Under the pieces are notes generated by a model that did no database searches, was not told the DNA's origin, and worked only from the letters and a program-made list of their open reading frames with translations. Below are positions 27,828-35,809 of a DNA stretch of 64,000 bases, in pieces (within the stretch, counting starts at the first letter, position 1; each line of letters begins with the position of its first letter). This stretch comes from Marilutibacter chinensis (GTDB taxonomy: Bacteria > Pseudomonadota > Gammaproteobacteria > Xanthomonadales > Xanthomonadaceae). The position numbers and the translations under genes are program-made. Where the stretch lies: contig NZ_JAKJPO010000009.1 in NCBI RefSeq assembly GCF_021725675.1, positions 1 through 64,000 of the forward strand, written 5' to 3'.

Positions 27828-27856
27828 TTGCCCGTCCGCAGCCGGGACGCTAGATT
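27828..27856 (+). promoter_or_regulatory. Promoter of the putative precursor peptide
   Basis: TTGCCC (27828-27833), 17-nt spacer, TAGATT (27851-27856), 46 bp before the peptide ATG. A GGGGAAA SD sits about 7 nt before the start codon. Confidence 0.55.
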
Positions 27857-27901
27857 CTGCCGCTGACGGCCTGGCCCAGGGCCGCACACGGGGAAACATC
27901 G

Positions 27902-28249
27902 ATGAGCACCAAGACCCGGACCGCGCCGCTGCCGACGGAGGTCGCCGATCGCCTGCTGGATCTGCTCGGCAGCGACGATCTGTTTCGCGAGCGTTTCCAG
28001 CGCGACCATCTCGCCGCCCTGCGTTCGATCGGCTACGAATCGCCCGCCCCCGGCCAGATGACGGCCTGCGGCGCGATCCCGGCGGCCGAGGCGGAGCCGT
28101 TCGAGGGATGCAAGGTCAGGCAACTGGCGTCGAAGGAAACCATCTCCGCTGCCCGCGAAGAGATCCTGGCCATGTTACTTCGCGGGCTGGACCAGACCAC
28201 GCCAAAGCTCGACACCGGCAACGCAACGGGCCGCTACCTGCGCAGGTAG
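27902..28249 (+). CDS. NHLP-related putative RiPP precursor peptide
   Basis: A 115-aa protein. Residues about 11-46 (TEVADRLLDLLGSDDLFRERF, then AALRSIGYE) resemble the nitrile-hydratase-like leader peptide helix. A short variable segment with Cys56 and Cys70 follows. Then comes a second conserved block, KVRQLASKETISAAREEIL, and a basic tail ending RYLRR. From memory it fits the family called putative modified peptide (NHLP-related) of Xanthomonas, Stenotrophomonas and Lysobacter. The core and the modification are unknown; either the Cys-containing centre or the C-terminus could be modified. It has its own promoter and SD, and its 3' end overlaps the convergent cyclase gene by 16 bp. Confidence 0.78.
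   Translation: MSTKTRTAPLPTEVADRLLDLLGSDDLFRERFQRDHLAALRSIGYESPAPGQMTACGAIPAAEAEPFEGCKVRQLASKETISAAREEILAMLLRGLDQTTPKLDTGNATGRYLRR
28234..28249. terminator. 16-bp palindrome at the tail-to-tail overlap
   Basis: CTACCTGCGCAGGTAG is a perfect palindrome and is exactly the overlap between the peptide and cyclase genes. Read from either side it encodes Tyr-Leu-Arg-Arg-stop, so both proteins end in YLRR. It has no U-tract and no loop, so termination by it is uncertain. Confidence 0.6.
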
Positions 28250-30834
28250 GCCTTTTCATCGAAGCCCGGCCACACGCTGCCGAACGCATCTTTCCGGGCT
28301 TGAGCGTCCTTCGATCGACCCAGTTCTTCCAGCAACTGGGCCTCCCGGCGGACCGCAAGACGACTGTCGGCGACGTTCAGCGCCTGCAGGCAATGTCCGC
28401 ATTCGAGCTCCACGTAGGCCAGTCCGCGTCGCCGCTGCAGCCAACGCGCCTGTTCGACCGCCTCCTCCAGGCGTCCGTCCCTTGCATAGGCTTCCATCAG
28501 CTCGACACGCGTCTGATAGCGCTCACCGCCCACCAGAAGCGGTTCAAGGGCGGTGACGGCTTCGCGCGCCCTGCCGTTGCGGCGATCGACCGCGGCGCGA
28601 AGCACCACGCGAAGTTCGGAGAGAGCCGGCGTCCGCATCAGGGCGTCGTGCTCGTCCAGCGCCGCAATCACACGCTTCGCGACGTCCCGATCGCCCGATC
28701 GGAGCGCGACCAATGCGGACGCCAGGGCCAGCGCCGCATCCTCTTCGGCATCCGCATTGAATCCGCCGGCCGCCTCCAGCGCCTGGATGGCGATGTCCGC
28801 GGTCCTGCCGGCCTGCCGTGCGGCCGCCTTCCGGTCCCCGGCCAGCATGTCGACGACGGCGACCGGCAGCCGCAGGTAGCGCCCGGCAAGCCCGTCCGGG
28901 TTGTCCAGTGTGGCGAGCGCCTGCCGTGAAGCCTCGCGCGCCGCGGTCCAGTCCGACCGATCGACGGCAAGCGAGGTCTGCTCGATGTACGAATAGGCGT
29001 TGGCCGGGTCGAGCGATTTCGCGTAGCGTGCGGCCGCCTCGAGATCGCCGCGCGCGGCCGCGGTCGAGACCAGCCGCCGCATCGAACTGCCGGTCATCTC
29101 GTTCGAGCGCCTGAACGCGGCTTCCGCCTCCGCATACCGCTCCAGGCCCAGTTGCGCACGGCCGACCGAATCGAACTCCTGGCCCGCCAGCGGATTCTGC
29201 GGGACCGCGGCCGCAAGCGCATGCTCCAGTGCAGCCTTGAACTGGTTGTCCTTGTACAGCCAGGTGGCCGCGTTGCCCTGTGCCGGCATGAAATCCGGAT
29301 ACAGCCGGGCCAGTTCGACCCACTTCGATGCCGTCGTCGCCGGGTCGTCGAACTTGGCCGCCCATGCGTCGAGATACATCGCCTCGCGCGAGGGCAGGTG
29401 TTTGCGCAGCGTCTGCGCCTTGCGCATGGGTTCGACAGCGGCAGGCGCATTCTCCACGGCGTAGTGCGAGCGCACCTGGCCGATCCACGCAAGCGCGAAC
29501 TCCGGATCCAGCTGCGTCGCCCGCCGGTAAAGCTGCAACGATTCGGTGAACCGGTGATTCGCATAGGCCTCCTGCGCCAACGCATATGCGCGCAACGCGT
29601 CTAGATTGCCGGTGGTGACCTCCGGCAATGGCCTGGAGTCCTTGTCGATCTGCACCACCGCCTCGCCCAGGTCCGCGCGCAGTGCGCCGGTGACCTGGTC
29701 GATCGACGCCAGCACCGACTCCTCGCCCTTGCCGTCGGCGACGTGCGCGTAGACGGTGGTCTGGGTATACGGATCGATCACCTCGACGCTGAAGCGCAGG
29801 CGGCCACCGACCTCGGAGACGGTCGGCACGATCACCGCGCGGGCACCATCGCGCTGGGCGATCTGCGCGGCCAGGCCGCGGTCGACGAGCGTCTCCGGAT
29901 CCAGGCGCATGCGGGCCAGCGAATCGCGGACCTTCAGGTCCGACAGCACGTTGACGAAGCGCGACTGCTCCAGGCTGATCCGGAACGCCTGCTCCAGCGA
30001 GTCGTCCAGGCGGGTGTCGCCGGTGAGGTTGCGCAGGTCGCCGACCACGACCCAGTCGCGCTCGTTGAAGGCGATCGCCGGCGGCGGCCGGGTCGCGAAC
30101 CAGCCACCGACCGTGACCGCCGCGACCAGTGCGGCCTCGGCGGCAAGCATCGCCGGCCGGCGCCACAGCGGGATGTCCCGCCAGGCCTTGGGCGAATTCG
30201 GCGGCGCCCGCAACGGCGCGACACCGGGCTCGCCGACCTCGAAGATCTGCTGGCGCTCGACGACGCCCTTGAACTGCCACACGCCGTGCGACTTCCAGAT
30301 CATGTGCTGGCCGCGCTCGCCCAGTTCACGGGCGGCACGGTGGGCGAGCGGCTCGGCGACCGCCGACATCAGCACCTGGCCGGGACGCGCGATCGACATC
30401 AGCCGCGCGGCGATCGGCTTGGCGAGGCCCTCGACCTCGACCGGCTTGGCGCCCAGGCGCACGGCCTCGTCGCTGTTGCGCCAGGTCAGCACCTCGCCGA
30501 CATGCAGACCGGCGCGGGTGCGGACCTTCAGGTGGCGCAGCTTGCCGATCTCGTCCAGGCCACGTCCGTAGTCGAGCGCGAAGCCCAGGCCGTCGATCGG
30601 CCGCTCGAACAGCAACAGCAGGCCATCGGAGCGGTCGATCAGGCGACCGCGCCACTGCTGCTGCAGGCGCAGCACCAGACGATCGTGCTCGCGGAAGAAC
30701 TGTGCGGTGCCGCTGTCGCCGAGCTGTTCGACCAGGGTGGTGGAGTCGCAGATGTCGGTCAGCAGGATCGTGCGCAGCTGCGGCGCTGCCGTGGCGGCCT
30801 GGGGCTCCTGCTCGAGCGTCACGACGTCGTCCAT
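28234..30834 (-). CDS. Class III nucleotidyl cyclase with TPR repeats
   Basis: An 866-aa membrane protein. A cytoplasmic class III cyclase domain occupies about 20-200, with metal aspartates Asp27 (LLTDICDST) and Asp70 (RSDGLLLLFE) and RTRAGLHVGEV. One membrane helix follows (about 223-247). The large C-terminal part begins with a TolB-like region (DWVVVGDLRNLTGDTRLDDS) and continues as TPR-like helical repeats. The usual V-N-x-A-A-R motif is PIAAR here, so the transition-state Asn is replaced by Pro. The substrate-selecting Lys position is Ile, so activity or specificity may be unusual. It lies 11 nt after the GGDEF gene. From memory it fits both the 'peptide modification system cyclase' family and the type of the X. 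campestris guanylate cyclase XC_0250. Confidence 0.82.
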   Translation of the reverse strand: MDDVVTLEQEPQAATAAPQLRTILLTDICDSTTLVEQLGDSGTAQFFREHDRLVLRLQQQWRGRLIDRSDGLLLLFERPIDGLGFALDYGRGLDEIGKLRHLKVRTRAGLHVGEVLTWRNSDEAVRLGAKPVEVEGLAKPIAARLMSIARPGQVLMSAVAEPLAHRAARELGERGQHMIWKSHGVWQFKGVVERQQIFEVGEPGVAPLRAPPNSPKAWRDIPLWRRPAMLAAEAALVAAVTVGGWFATRPPPAIAFNERDWVVVGDLRNLTGDTRLDDSLEQAFRISLEQSRFVNVLSDLKVRDSLARMRLDPETLVDRGLAAQIAQRDGARAVIVPTVSEVGGRLRFSVEVIDPYTQTTVYAHVADGKGEESVLASIDQVTGALRADLGEAVVQIDKDSRPLPEVTTGNLDALRAYALAQEAYANHRFTESLQLYRRATQLDPEFALAWIGQVRSHYAVENAPAAVEPMRKAQTLRKHLPSREAMYLDAWAAKFDDPATTASKWVELARLYPDFMPAQGNAATWLYKDNQFKAALEHALAAAVPQNPLAGQEFDSVGRAQLGLERYAEAEAAFRRSNEMTGSSMRRLVSTAAARGDLEAAARYAKSLDPANAYSYIEQTSLAVDRSDWTAAREASRQALATLDNPDGLAGRYLRLPVAVVDMLAGDRKAAARQAGRTADIAIQALEAAGGFNADAEEDAALALASALVALRSGDRDVAKRVIAALDEHDALMRTPALSELRVVLRAAVDRRNGRAREAVTALEPLLVGGERYQTRVELMEAYARDGRLEEAVEQARWLQRRRGLAYVELECGHCLQALNVADSRLAVRREAQLLEELGRSKDAQARKDAFGSVWPGFDEKAYLRR

Positions 30835-30845
30835 GGCGGCAACGG

Positions 30846-31931
30846 TCAGGCTGGACTCGGCAATGGATCCTGCCATTCGACCCGTCCGCCACCGAGCCGC
30901 TTGGCACGGTAGAGGGCGGCGTCGGCCTGCGCATACCAGGCATTCCAGTCGGCATCGGCCTCGACCAGGCAGGCGCCGACGCTGAGCGGGCAGATGATCG
31001 GGGTGCCGCCTTCGTCGCTGCCCAGCGCCAGCAGATCCTGGGCGGTGCGGGCGACGTAGCTGGCGACCCGCATCACGTCGTCGCGCTGGCCGGACGCGAC
31101 CACCAGGCAGAACTCGTCGCCGCCGAGCCGGCACGCAAGATCCTCCGGACCGACCACCGCGCGCAGGATGCTGGCCACGCTCTGCAGCACGCGGTCGCCG
31201 ACCAGATGGCCGTACTCGTCGTTGACCTGCTTGAACCGGTCGCAATCGACCAGCACCAGGCCGAGCGCCGAGGTCATGCCGATTTCGCGGCACTCCTGCA
31301 TGTGCAGCATCAGGCCGCGACGGTTGTAGAGTCCGGTCAGCTCGTCGGTGCGGACCAGTTCCTCGGTCTGGTTCAGCTGATGGGTGGTCGTATGCAGGCT
31401 GTCGAGCGCCGCCTGCAGATCGTGATTCCGGCGGCGCAGGCGACGGATCAGGCCCTGTTCGTTGTAGACCACGCGCATGATCGCGCGGCGCAGGAAGAAG
31501 GACACGGTGGCCGGGTCCTGATCCACCAGGCGCTCGAACTCCTCGTGGCGCAGTTCGATCAGCTCGCCTTCGCAGACGGCGATCGCGTCTGCACTGCGGG
31601 CATGGTCGCCGATCAGCAGGCCCAGCTCGCCGAAGAACTCGTTCGGACCGAGCCGCTTGACCTGCAGGTCGTCGCCGAAGTCGAGGTCGATCTCGCCGCG
31701 CGAGATCACGTACATCACGGTGCCGCTGTCGCCGCGGCGGAACAGCATCTCCCCCGGCCGCACGTGACGCAGGCGGCCCATGCGCGCGAACAGCTCGAAT
31801 TCGTCGGCGCTCAGGATCGCCGACGTCATCGCCATCACATCGTGCGCGTTGCGCGAAGCGTCCACGGTCCTCCCCGCCTTGCCGTCGGTCGTCCGATCAG
31901 GCATCGCAAACGCCAGGTTTTCGCGGTTCAT
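30846..31931 (-). CDS. cNMP-binding diguanylate cyclase (CNB-GGDEF)
   Basis: A 361-aa cytoplasmic protein. The N-terminal CRP-like cyclic-nucleotide domain has the phosphate-binding cassette FGELGLLIGDHARSADAIA at about 110-128. A helical linker leads to a GGDEF domain with an intact RLGGDEF. There is no RxxD inhibitory site at the usual place five residues before GGDEF, so product inhibition is probably absent. The protein should make c-di-GMP under control of a cyclic mononucleotide. The downstream class III cyclase gene could supply that nucleotide, as I recall for the X. campestris pair XC_0249/XC_0250. The start at 31931 (MNRENLAF) has a GGGGGTG SD; the frame opens at 32018. Confidence 0.88.
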   Translation of the reverse strand: MNRENLAFAMPDRTTDGKAGRTVDASRNAHDVMAMTSAILSADEFELFARMGRLRHVRPGEMLFRRGDSGTVMYVISRGEIDLDFGDDLQVKRLGPNEFFGELGLLIGDHARSADAIAVCEGELIELRHEEFERLVDQDPATVSFFLRRAIMRVVYNEQGLIRRLRRRNHDLQAALDSLHTTTHQLNQTEELVRTDELTGLYNRRGLMLHMQECREIGMTSALGLVLVDCDRFKQVNDEYGHLVGDRVLQSVASILRAVVGPEDLACRLGGDEFCLVVASGQRDDVMRVASYVARTAQDLLALGSDEGGTPIICPLSVGACLVEADADWNAWYAQADAALYRAKRLGGGRVEWQDPLPSPA

Positions 31932-32479
31932 GCGCACCCCCGCACCGTCGATGCCCCATCCCTGTTCGCCAGACCCGTGCACCGCTGCGGCACAGGCGTC
32001 CGGAGAATAGCACCTCACCCGCTCGATTAACGGAATGGCCCGGGGCCGGCGGACAAGCGGTCCGGCACCGCGGATCGCCCGCGCAGCGGATTCGCCGGCA
32101 TCACGCCCGACGCGCGGGACATCCTGCCGGTCCGGTTCCGCTCATCGCCTGGCGTGCCACGCCTCCCGCCCGTGGGCCGCCGGCACGCGACCGCAGCGCA
32201 GGCGGACAGCAGCCGGCGGCATGCGCGGATCCAGGCGGGTCGTGCGGATGGACCGACAGGGGCGACCGCACGACGCGTGCCGCTCCGGCCCGGATCGACC
32301 GGGTGACGGGGCCGGCTCTCGCGCGGCCCCACGGGCGTGTGGCTGCAGTGGGATCGAGACCGCCTGCATCCATCGCCGGCCGCCTCAACGACGGACCCGG
32401 CAACCGTTCGCCCTAGCCCGCCCTGGAGCCGAAAAAAGCGAGCGGTCCGTGGCTCCGGATGTGCTCCGGAGCCGTCGGG
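31932..32479. other. Non-coding gap before aceA and the GGDEF gene
   Basis: About 550 bp with no convincing protein or RNA gene. It must hold the promoter of the GGDEF-cyclase operon on its left and the aceA terminator on its right, but no clear boxes for the former are seen. It is very GC-rich. Confidence 0.5.
32431..32473 (-). terminator. Hairpin after aceA
   Basis: GGCTCCGG and CCGGAGCC (32451-32458, 32466-32473) form a perfect 8-bp stem just past the aceA stop. On the minus strand a run of six T (32431-32436) follows 14 nt later, further than in a textbook terminator. Confidence 0.45.
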
Positions 32480-33826
32480 TCAGGCGGCGATCGCCTGGTG
32501 ACCGGCCTTGCTGCCGGTCGCACGCTCGTCGTCGCGGAACTGCTCCTCCTCGGTCGAGCCCTTCAGCGCGACGGTCGAGGACTGGCCGCCCTGGATGGTC
32601 TGGGTGACCGCGTCGAAATAGCCGGTGCCGACCTCGCGCTGGTGCTTGACCGCGGTAAAGCCCTTTTCGGCGGCCGCGAACTCGGCCTCCTGCAGCTCGA
32701 CGAAGGCGCTCATCTGCCGGCGCGCGTAGCCGTGGGCAAGATTGAACATGCCGTAGTTCAGCGCATGGAAGCCGGCCAGGGTGATGAACTGGAACTTGTA
32801 GCCGTAGGACGCGATCTCCTTCTGGAACTTCGCGATGGTTTCGTCGTCGAGGTTCTTCTTCCAGTTGAAGCTGGGCGAGCAGTTGTAGGCCAGCAGCTTG
32901 CCCGGGTACTTGGCGTGGATCGCCTCGGCGAACTTGCGGGCGAACTCCAGGTCCGGCTTGCCGGTCTCGCACCAGACCAGATCCGCGTAGGGCGCATAGG
33001 CCAGGCCCCGGCTGATCGCCTGGTCGAGGCCGTTGCGGGTCTTGTAGAAGCCCTCGACGGTGCGCTCGCCGGTGGTGAACGGCTTGTCGTTGTCGTCGAT
33101 GTCGCTGGTCAGCAGATCGGCGGCCTCGGCATCGGTGCGGGCGACGATGATCGTCGGCACGCCCATCACGTCGGCGGCCAGGCGCGCGGCGACCAGCTTC
33201 TCGACCGCCTCGCGGGTCGGCACCAGCACCTTGCCGCCGAGGTGGCCGCACTTCTTGGCCGAGGCGAGCTGGTCCTCGAAGTGCACGCCGGCGGCACCGG
33301 CCTCGATCATGCCCTTCATCAGCTCGAAGGCATTGAGCACGCCGCCGAAACCGGCCTCGGCGTCGGCCACGATCGGCTGCAGGAAATCGACTTCGCCGCC
33401 GCAGTTGTCGCCATTGCGTTCGGCGCACTGGATCTGGTCGGCGCGCAGCAGGGTGTTGTTGATCCGCCTGACCACCGCCGGCACCGAGTCGGCCGGGTAC
33501 AGCGACTGGTCCGGGTACATCTGGCCGCCGAGGTTCGCGTCGGCCGCGACCTGCCAGCCGGAGAGGTAGATCGCCTTCAGCCCGGCCTTGACCTGCTGCA
33601 TCGCCTGGTTGCCTGTCAGCGCACCCAGCGCGTTGATGAACTCCTCGGTCTGCAGCGAGTTCCAGAGCTTCTCGGCGCCATGGCGGGCGATCGAGTACTC
33701 GACCGGCACGGTGCCGCGCAGACGCACGACATCCTCGGCAGAGTACGGACGGGTGATCCCGGCCCAGCGCGGGCTGCTGGCCCATTGCTGGCGCAGTTGG
33801 TCGGCGGTGGCGTGGGTATGGCTCAT
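32480..33826 (-). CDS. aceA: Isocitrate lyase
   Basis: A 448-aa glyoxylate-shunt enzyme that splits isocitrate into succinate and glyoxylate. The active-site loop is KKCGHLGGK with the catalytic Cys. WQVAADAN, the metal-binding [11 protein letters not shown] and VHFEDQ, and the C-terminal [10 protein letters not shown] are all standard. The length suits the short bacterial form. It follows aceB on the same strand after a 157-bp gap that contains a perfect REP-like repeat. The operon allows growth on acetate or fatty acids. Confidence 0.97.
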   Translation of the reverse strand: MSHTHATADQLRQQWASSPRWAGITRPYSAEDVVRLRGTVPVEYSIARHGAEKLWNSLQTEEFINALGALTGNQAMQQVKAGLKAIYLSGWQVAADANLGGQMYPDQSLYPADSVPAVVRRINNTLLRADQIQCAERNGDNCGGEVDFLQPIVADAEAGFGGVLNAFELMKGMIEAGAAGVHFEDQLASAKKCGHLGGKVLVPTREAVEKLVAARLAADVMGVPTIIVARTDAEAADLLTSDIDDNDKPFTTGERTVEGFYKTRNGLDQAISRGLAYAPYADLVWCETGKPDLEFARKFAEAIHAKYPGKLLAYNCSPSFNWKKNLDDETIAKFQKEIASYGYKFQFITLAGFHALNYGMFNLAHGYARRQMSAFVELQEAEFAAAEKGFTAVKHQREVGTGYFDAVTQTIQGGQSSTVALKGSTEEEQFRDDERATGSKAGHQAIAA

Positions 33827-33896
33827 GGCGGTGGCCTCTTTGCGGCGCCCTTGCTCGGGCGTGTGGGGTTCGTGTTTGTGGTGGGTGGTTTTGTAT

Positions 33897-33963
33897 GTAG
33901 GAGCGGCGTAAGCCGCGACCGGACGTCACGGGAACGCTTCATCGCGGCTTACGCCGCTCCTAC
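33897..33963. repeat. REP-like inverted repeat, perfect copy
   Basis: Two perfectly complementary 22-bp arms, 33897-33918 (beginning GTAGGAGCGGCGTAAGCC) and 33942-33963, are separated by 23 nt. It lies between aceB and aceA. This is the best-preserved of four copies in the window and can form a very stable hairpin, which may affect aceA expression relative to aceB. Confidence 0.85.
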
Positions 33964-33983
33964 AGATGTCGGCTAAGCTCGGA

Positions 33984-35669
33984 TCAATCCAGCCGCGCGT
34001 ACGCGGGCAGGGTCAGGAACTCCTCAAGCGTGTCGGCGTGGGTCAGGCGGTCGAGCACGCCGATCGCCTCGTTGATGCGGCTGCCGCCCGGGATCCGGCT
34101 ACGGTCGCCGATGCGCTTGGGCAGGCCGATGAAGGCACGCTCGAGCAGGGCGAAGTCGACCGGGGTGCCGTCGTCCAGGTGCAGTTCTTCGCTGTGCAAC
34201 CATGACCACAGCTGGGCACGGGCGATCTCGGCGGTGGCGGCGTCCTCCATCAGGTTGTGGATCGGCACGCAGCCGTTGCCGTCCAGCCAGGCGGCGAGGT
34301 AGCGCACGCAGACCTCGACGTTGCCCTCGAAACCGGCGCGGGTGATCGTGCCCAGCGACGGCCGGATCAGCTCGTCGCGGCTGACGGTGACCTCCTCGCG
34401 CAGCACGTGCTGCTGGTGCTTGCCGGGCATGCGCTCGTCGAACACCGCGCGCGCGACCGGGATCAGCGCCGGATGCGCGACCCAGGTGCCGTCATGGCCG
34501 GCGGTGACCTCGCGCAGCTTGTCGGCGCGGACCTTGGCCAACGCCGCCTCGTTCGCCTCGATGCTCGCCCGGTCGCTGCCGCCGACCGGTATCTGCGCGG
34601 CCATGCCGCCCATGGCGTGGGCGCCGCGGCGGTGACAGGTCTGGATCAGCAGCTCGGAGTAGGCGCGCAGGAACGGCTGGGTCATCGTCACCTGGCCGCG
34701 CTCGGGCAGCACCCGGTCGCGGTGCGCGCGGAAGGTCTTGATGTACGAGAACATGTAATCCCAGCGGCCGCAGTTGAGGCCGGCGATGCGGCCGCGCAGC
34801 GCATGCAGGATCTCGTCCATCTCGAATACCGCCGGCAGGGTCTCGATCAGCACGGTGACCTTAATCCGGCCCTCCGCCAACCCGAGCGCCTGCTCGATGT
34901 GGCCGAGCACGTCGTTCCAGAGCTGCGCCTCCTCCATGCACTGGAGCTTCGGCAGGTACAGATAGGGTCCGCGGTCCTTCGCGGCGAGCACGTCCGCATT
35001 GTGGAAACAGAACAGCGCGGCATCGAAAATGCTTGCTGAAATCGGGCTGCCGGCGCTCGCCGCGCCGTCGACGCGCGTGCTGTCGACAAGCACGTGCTTC
35101 TCGTCCAGGTGCCAGCCGCGCGGGCGCACCATCAGCACCGCCTGCTCCCGGAACGGCTTCAGTGTGTAGAGCTTGCCGGGGCGGCCGTCGGCGGCCGGCG
35201 ATGTGAAGGTCAGGGTGCCGGCGACCGCCTCGCGCAACGCGCCCTGGCCGGTCAGCAGGTTGTCCCAGGTCGGCGAGGTGCTGTCCTCGAAATCGGCCAT
35301 GTAGCAGTTGGCGCCGGAATTGAGCGCGTTGATGACCATCTTCGGGTCGACCGGACCGGTGATCTCGACCCGGCGGTCGAGCAGCGCCGCCGGCAGCGGC
35401 GCGACCCGCCAGTCGCCGGCGCGGATCGCTGCGGTGTCCTCGCGGAAATCGGGCAGGCCTCCGGCGTCGAAAAAGGCCTGGCGCTCGCGACGCGCTGCCA
35501 GCCGGGTCTGGCGGGCGCCCTCGAAGCGGCGGTGCAGGTCGGCGAGCAGGTCGAGCGCGGCCGGGGTCAGCAGCGCATCCTGGCCCGCTGCCTGCGCGGT
35601 GATCTCGACGCCCACCGGAATCTTGCCGGGGTCGTGGGGGTGCTGCCTTTCTGCCATCACTGCCGACAT
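33984..35669 (-). CDS. aceB: Malate synthase A
   Basis: A 561-aa enzyme that condenses glyoxylate with acetyl-CoA to malate. Seen: NCYMADFEDSTSPTWDN, GLNCGRWDYMFSYIK, MTQPFLRAYSELLIQTCHRRGAHAMGGMAA and a C-terminal IHNLMEDAATAEI with the catalytic Asp. Length and motifs are those of isoform A. The ATG at 35669 has AGGAGA 9 nt upstream; the open frame runs further but lacks similarity. It is first in the aceBA operon and divergent from a LysR gene. Confidence 0.96.
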   Translation of the reverse strand: MSAVMAERQHPHDPGKIPVGVEITAQAAGQDALLTPAALDLLADLHRRFEGARQTRLAARRERQAFFDAGGLPDFREDTAAIRAGDWRVAPLPAALLDRRVEITGPVDPKMVINALNSGANCYMADFEDSTSPTWDNLLTGQGALREAVAGTLTFTSPAADGRPGKLYTLKPFREQAVLMVRPRGWHLDEKHVLVDSTRVDGAASAGSPISASIFDAALFCFHNADVLAAKDRGPYLYLPKLQCMEEAQLWNDVLGHIEQALGLAEGRIKVTVLIETLPAVFEMDEILHALRGRIAGLNCGRWDYMFSYIKTFRAHRDRVLPERGQVTMTQPFLRAYSELLIQTCHRRGAHAMGGMAAQIPVGGSDRASIEANEAALAKVRADKLREVTAGHDGTWVAHPALIPVARAVFDERMPGKHQQHVLREEVTVSRDELIRPSLGTITRAGFEGNVEVCVRYLAAWLDGNGCVPIHNLMEDAATAEIARAQLWSWLHSEELHLDDGTPVDFALLERAFIGLPKRIGDRSRIPGGSRINEAIGVLDRLTHADTLEEFLTLPAYARLD

Positions 35670-35748
35670 CGTGCGTCTCCTGCTGGAACGTTGGATCAGG
35701 AGGCGGGTGCTGGAACGATCCGCCCTGTCCAGCACCATGCGGCGACGT

Positions 35749-35776
35749 GTAGTATTTGACAATCAAGTTTTTGCAA
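35749..35776 (-). promoter_or_regulatory. Likely aceBA promoter
   Basis: Minus-strand TTGCAA (35771-35776), 16-nt spacer, TACTAC (35749-35754), giving a leader of about 75 nt to aceB. It lies in a strikingly AT-rich patch for this genome, typical of a regulated divergent region. Confidence 0.45.
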
Positions 35777-35784
35777 TGCACAAC

Positions 35785-35799
35785 ATAAGAATTACTTAT
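35785..35799. promoter_or_regulatory. Candidate LysR-type box
   Basis: ATAAG-AATTA-CTTAT is a perfect inverted repeat containing the T-N11-A pattern of LysR regulators. It lies 10 bp before the LysR start codon and just upstream of the aceBA -35 box, where it could serve both autoregulation and aceBA control. Confidence 0.5.
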
Positions 35800-35809
35800 A
35801 AATAGCCCC

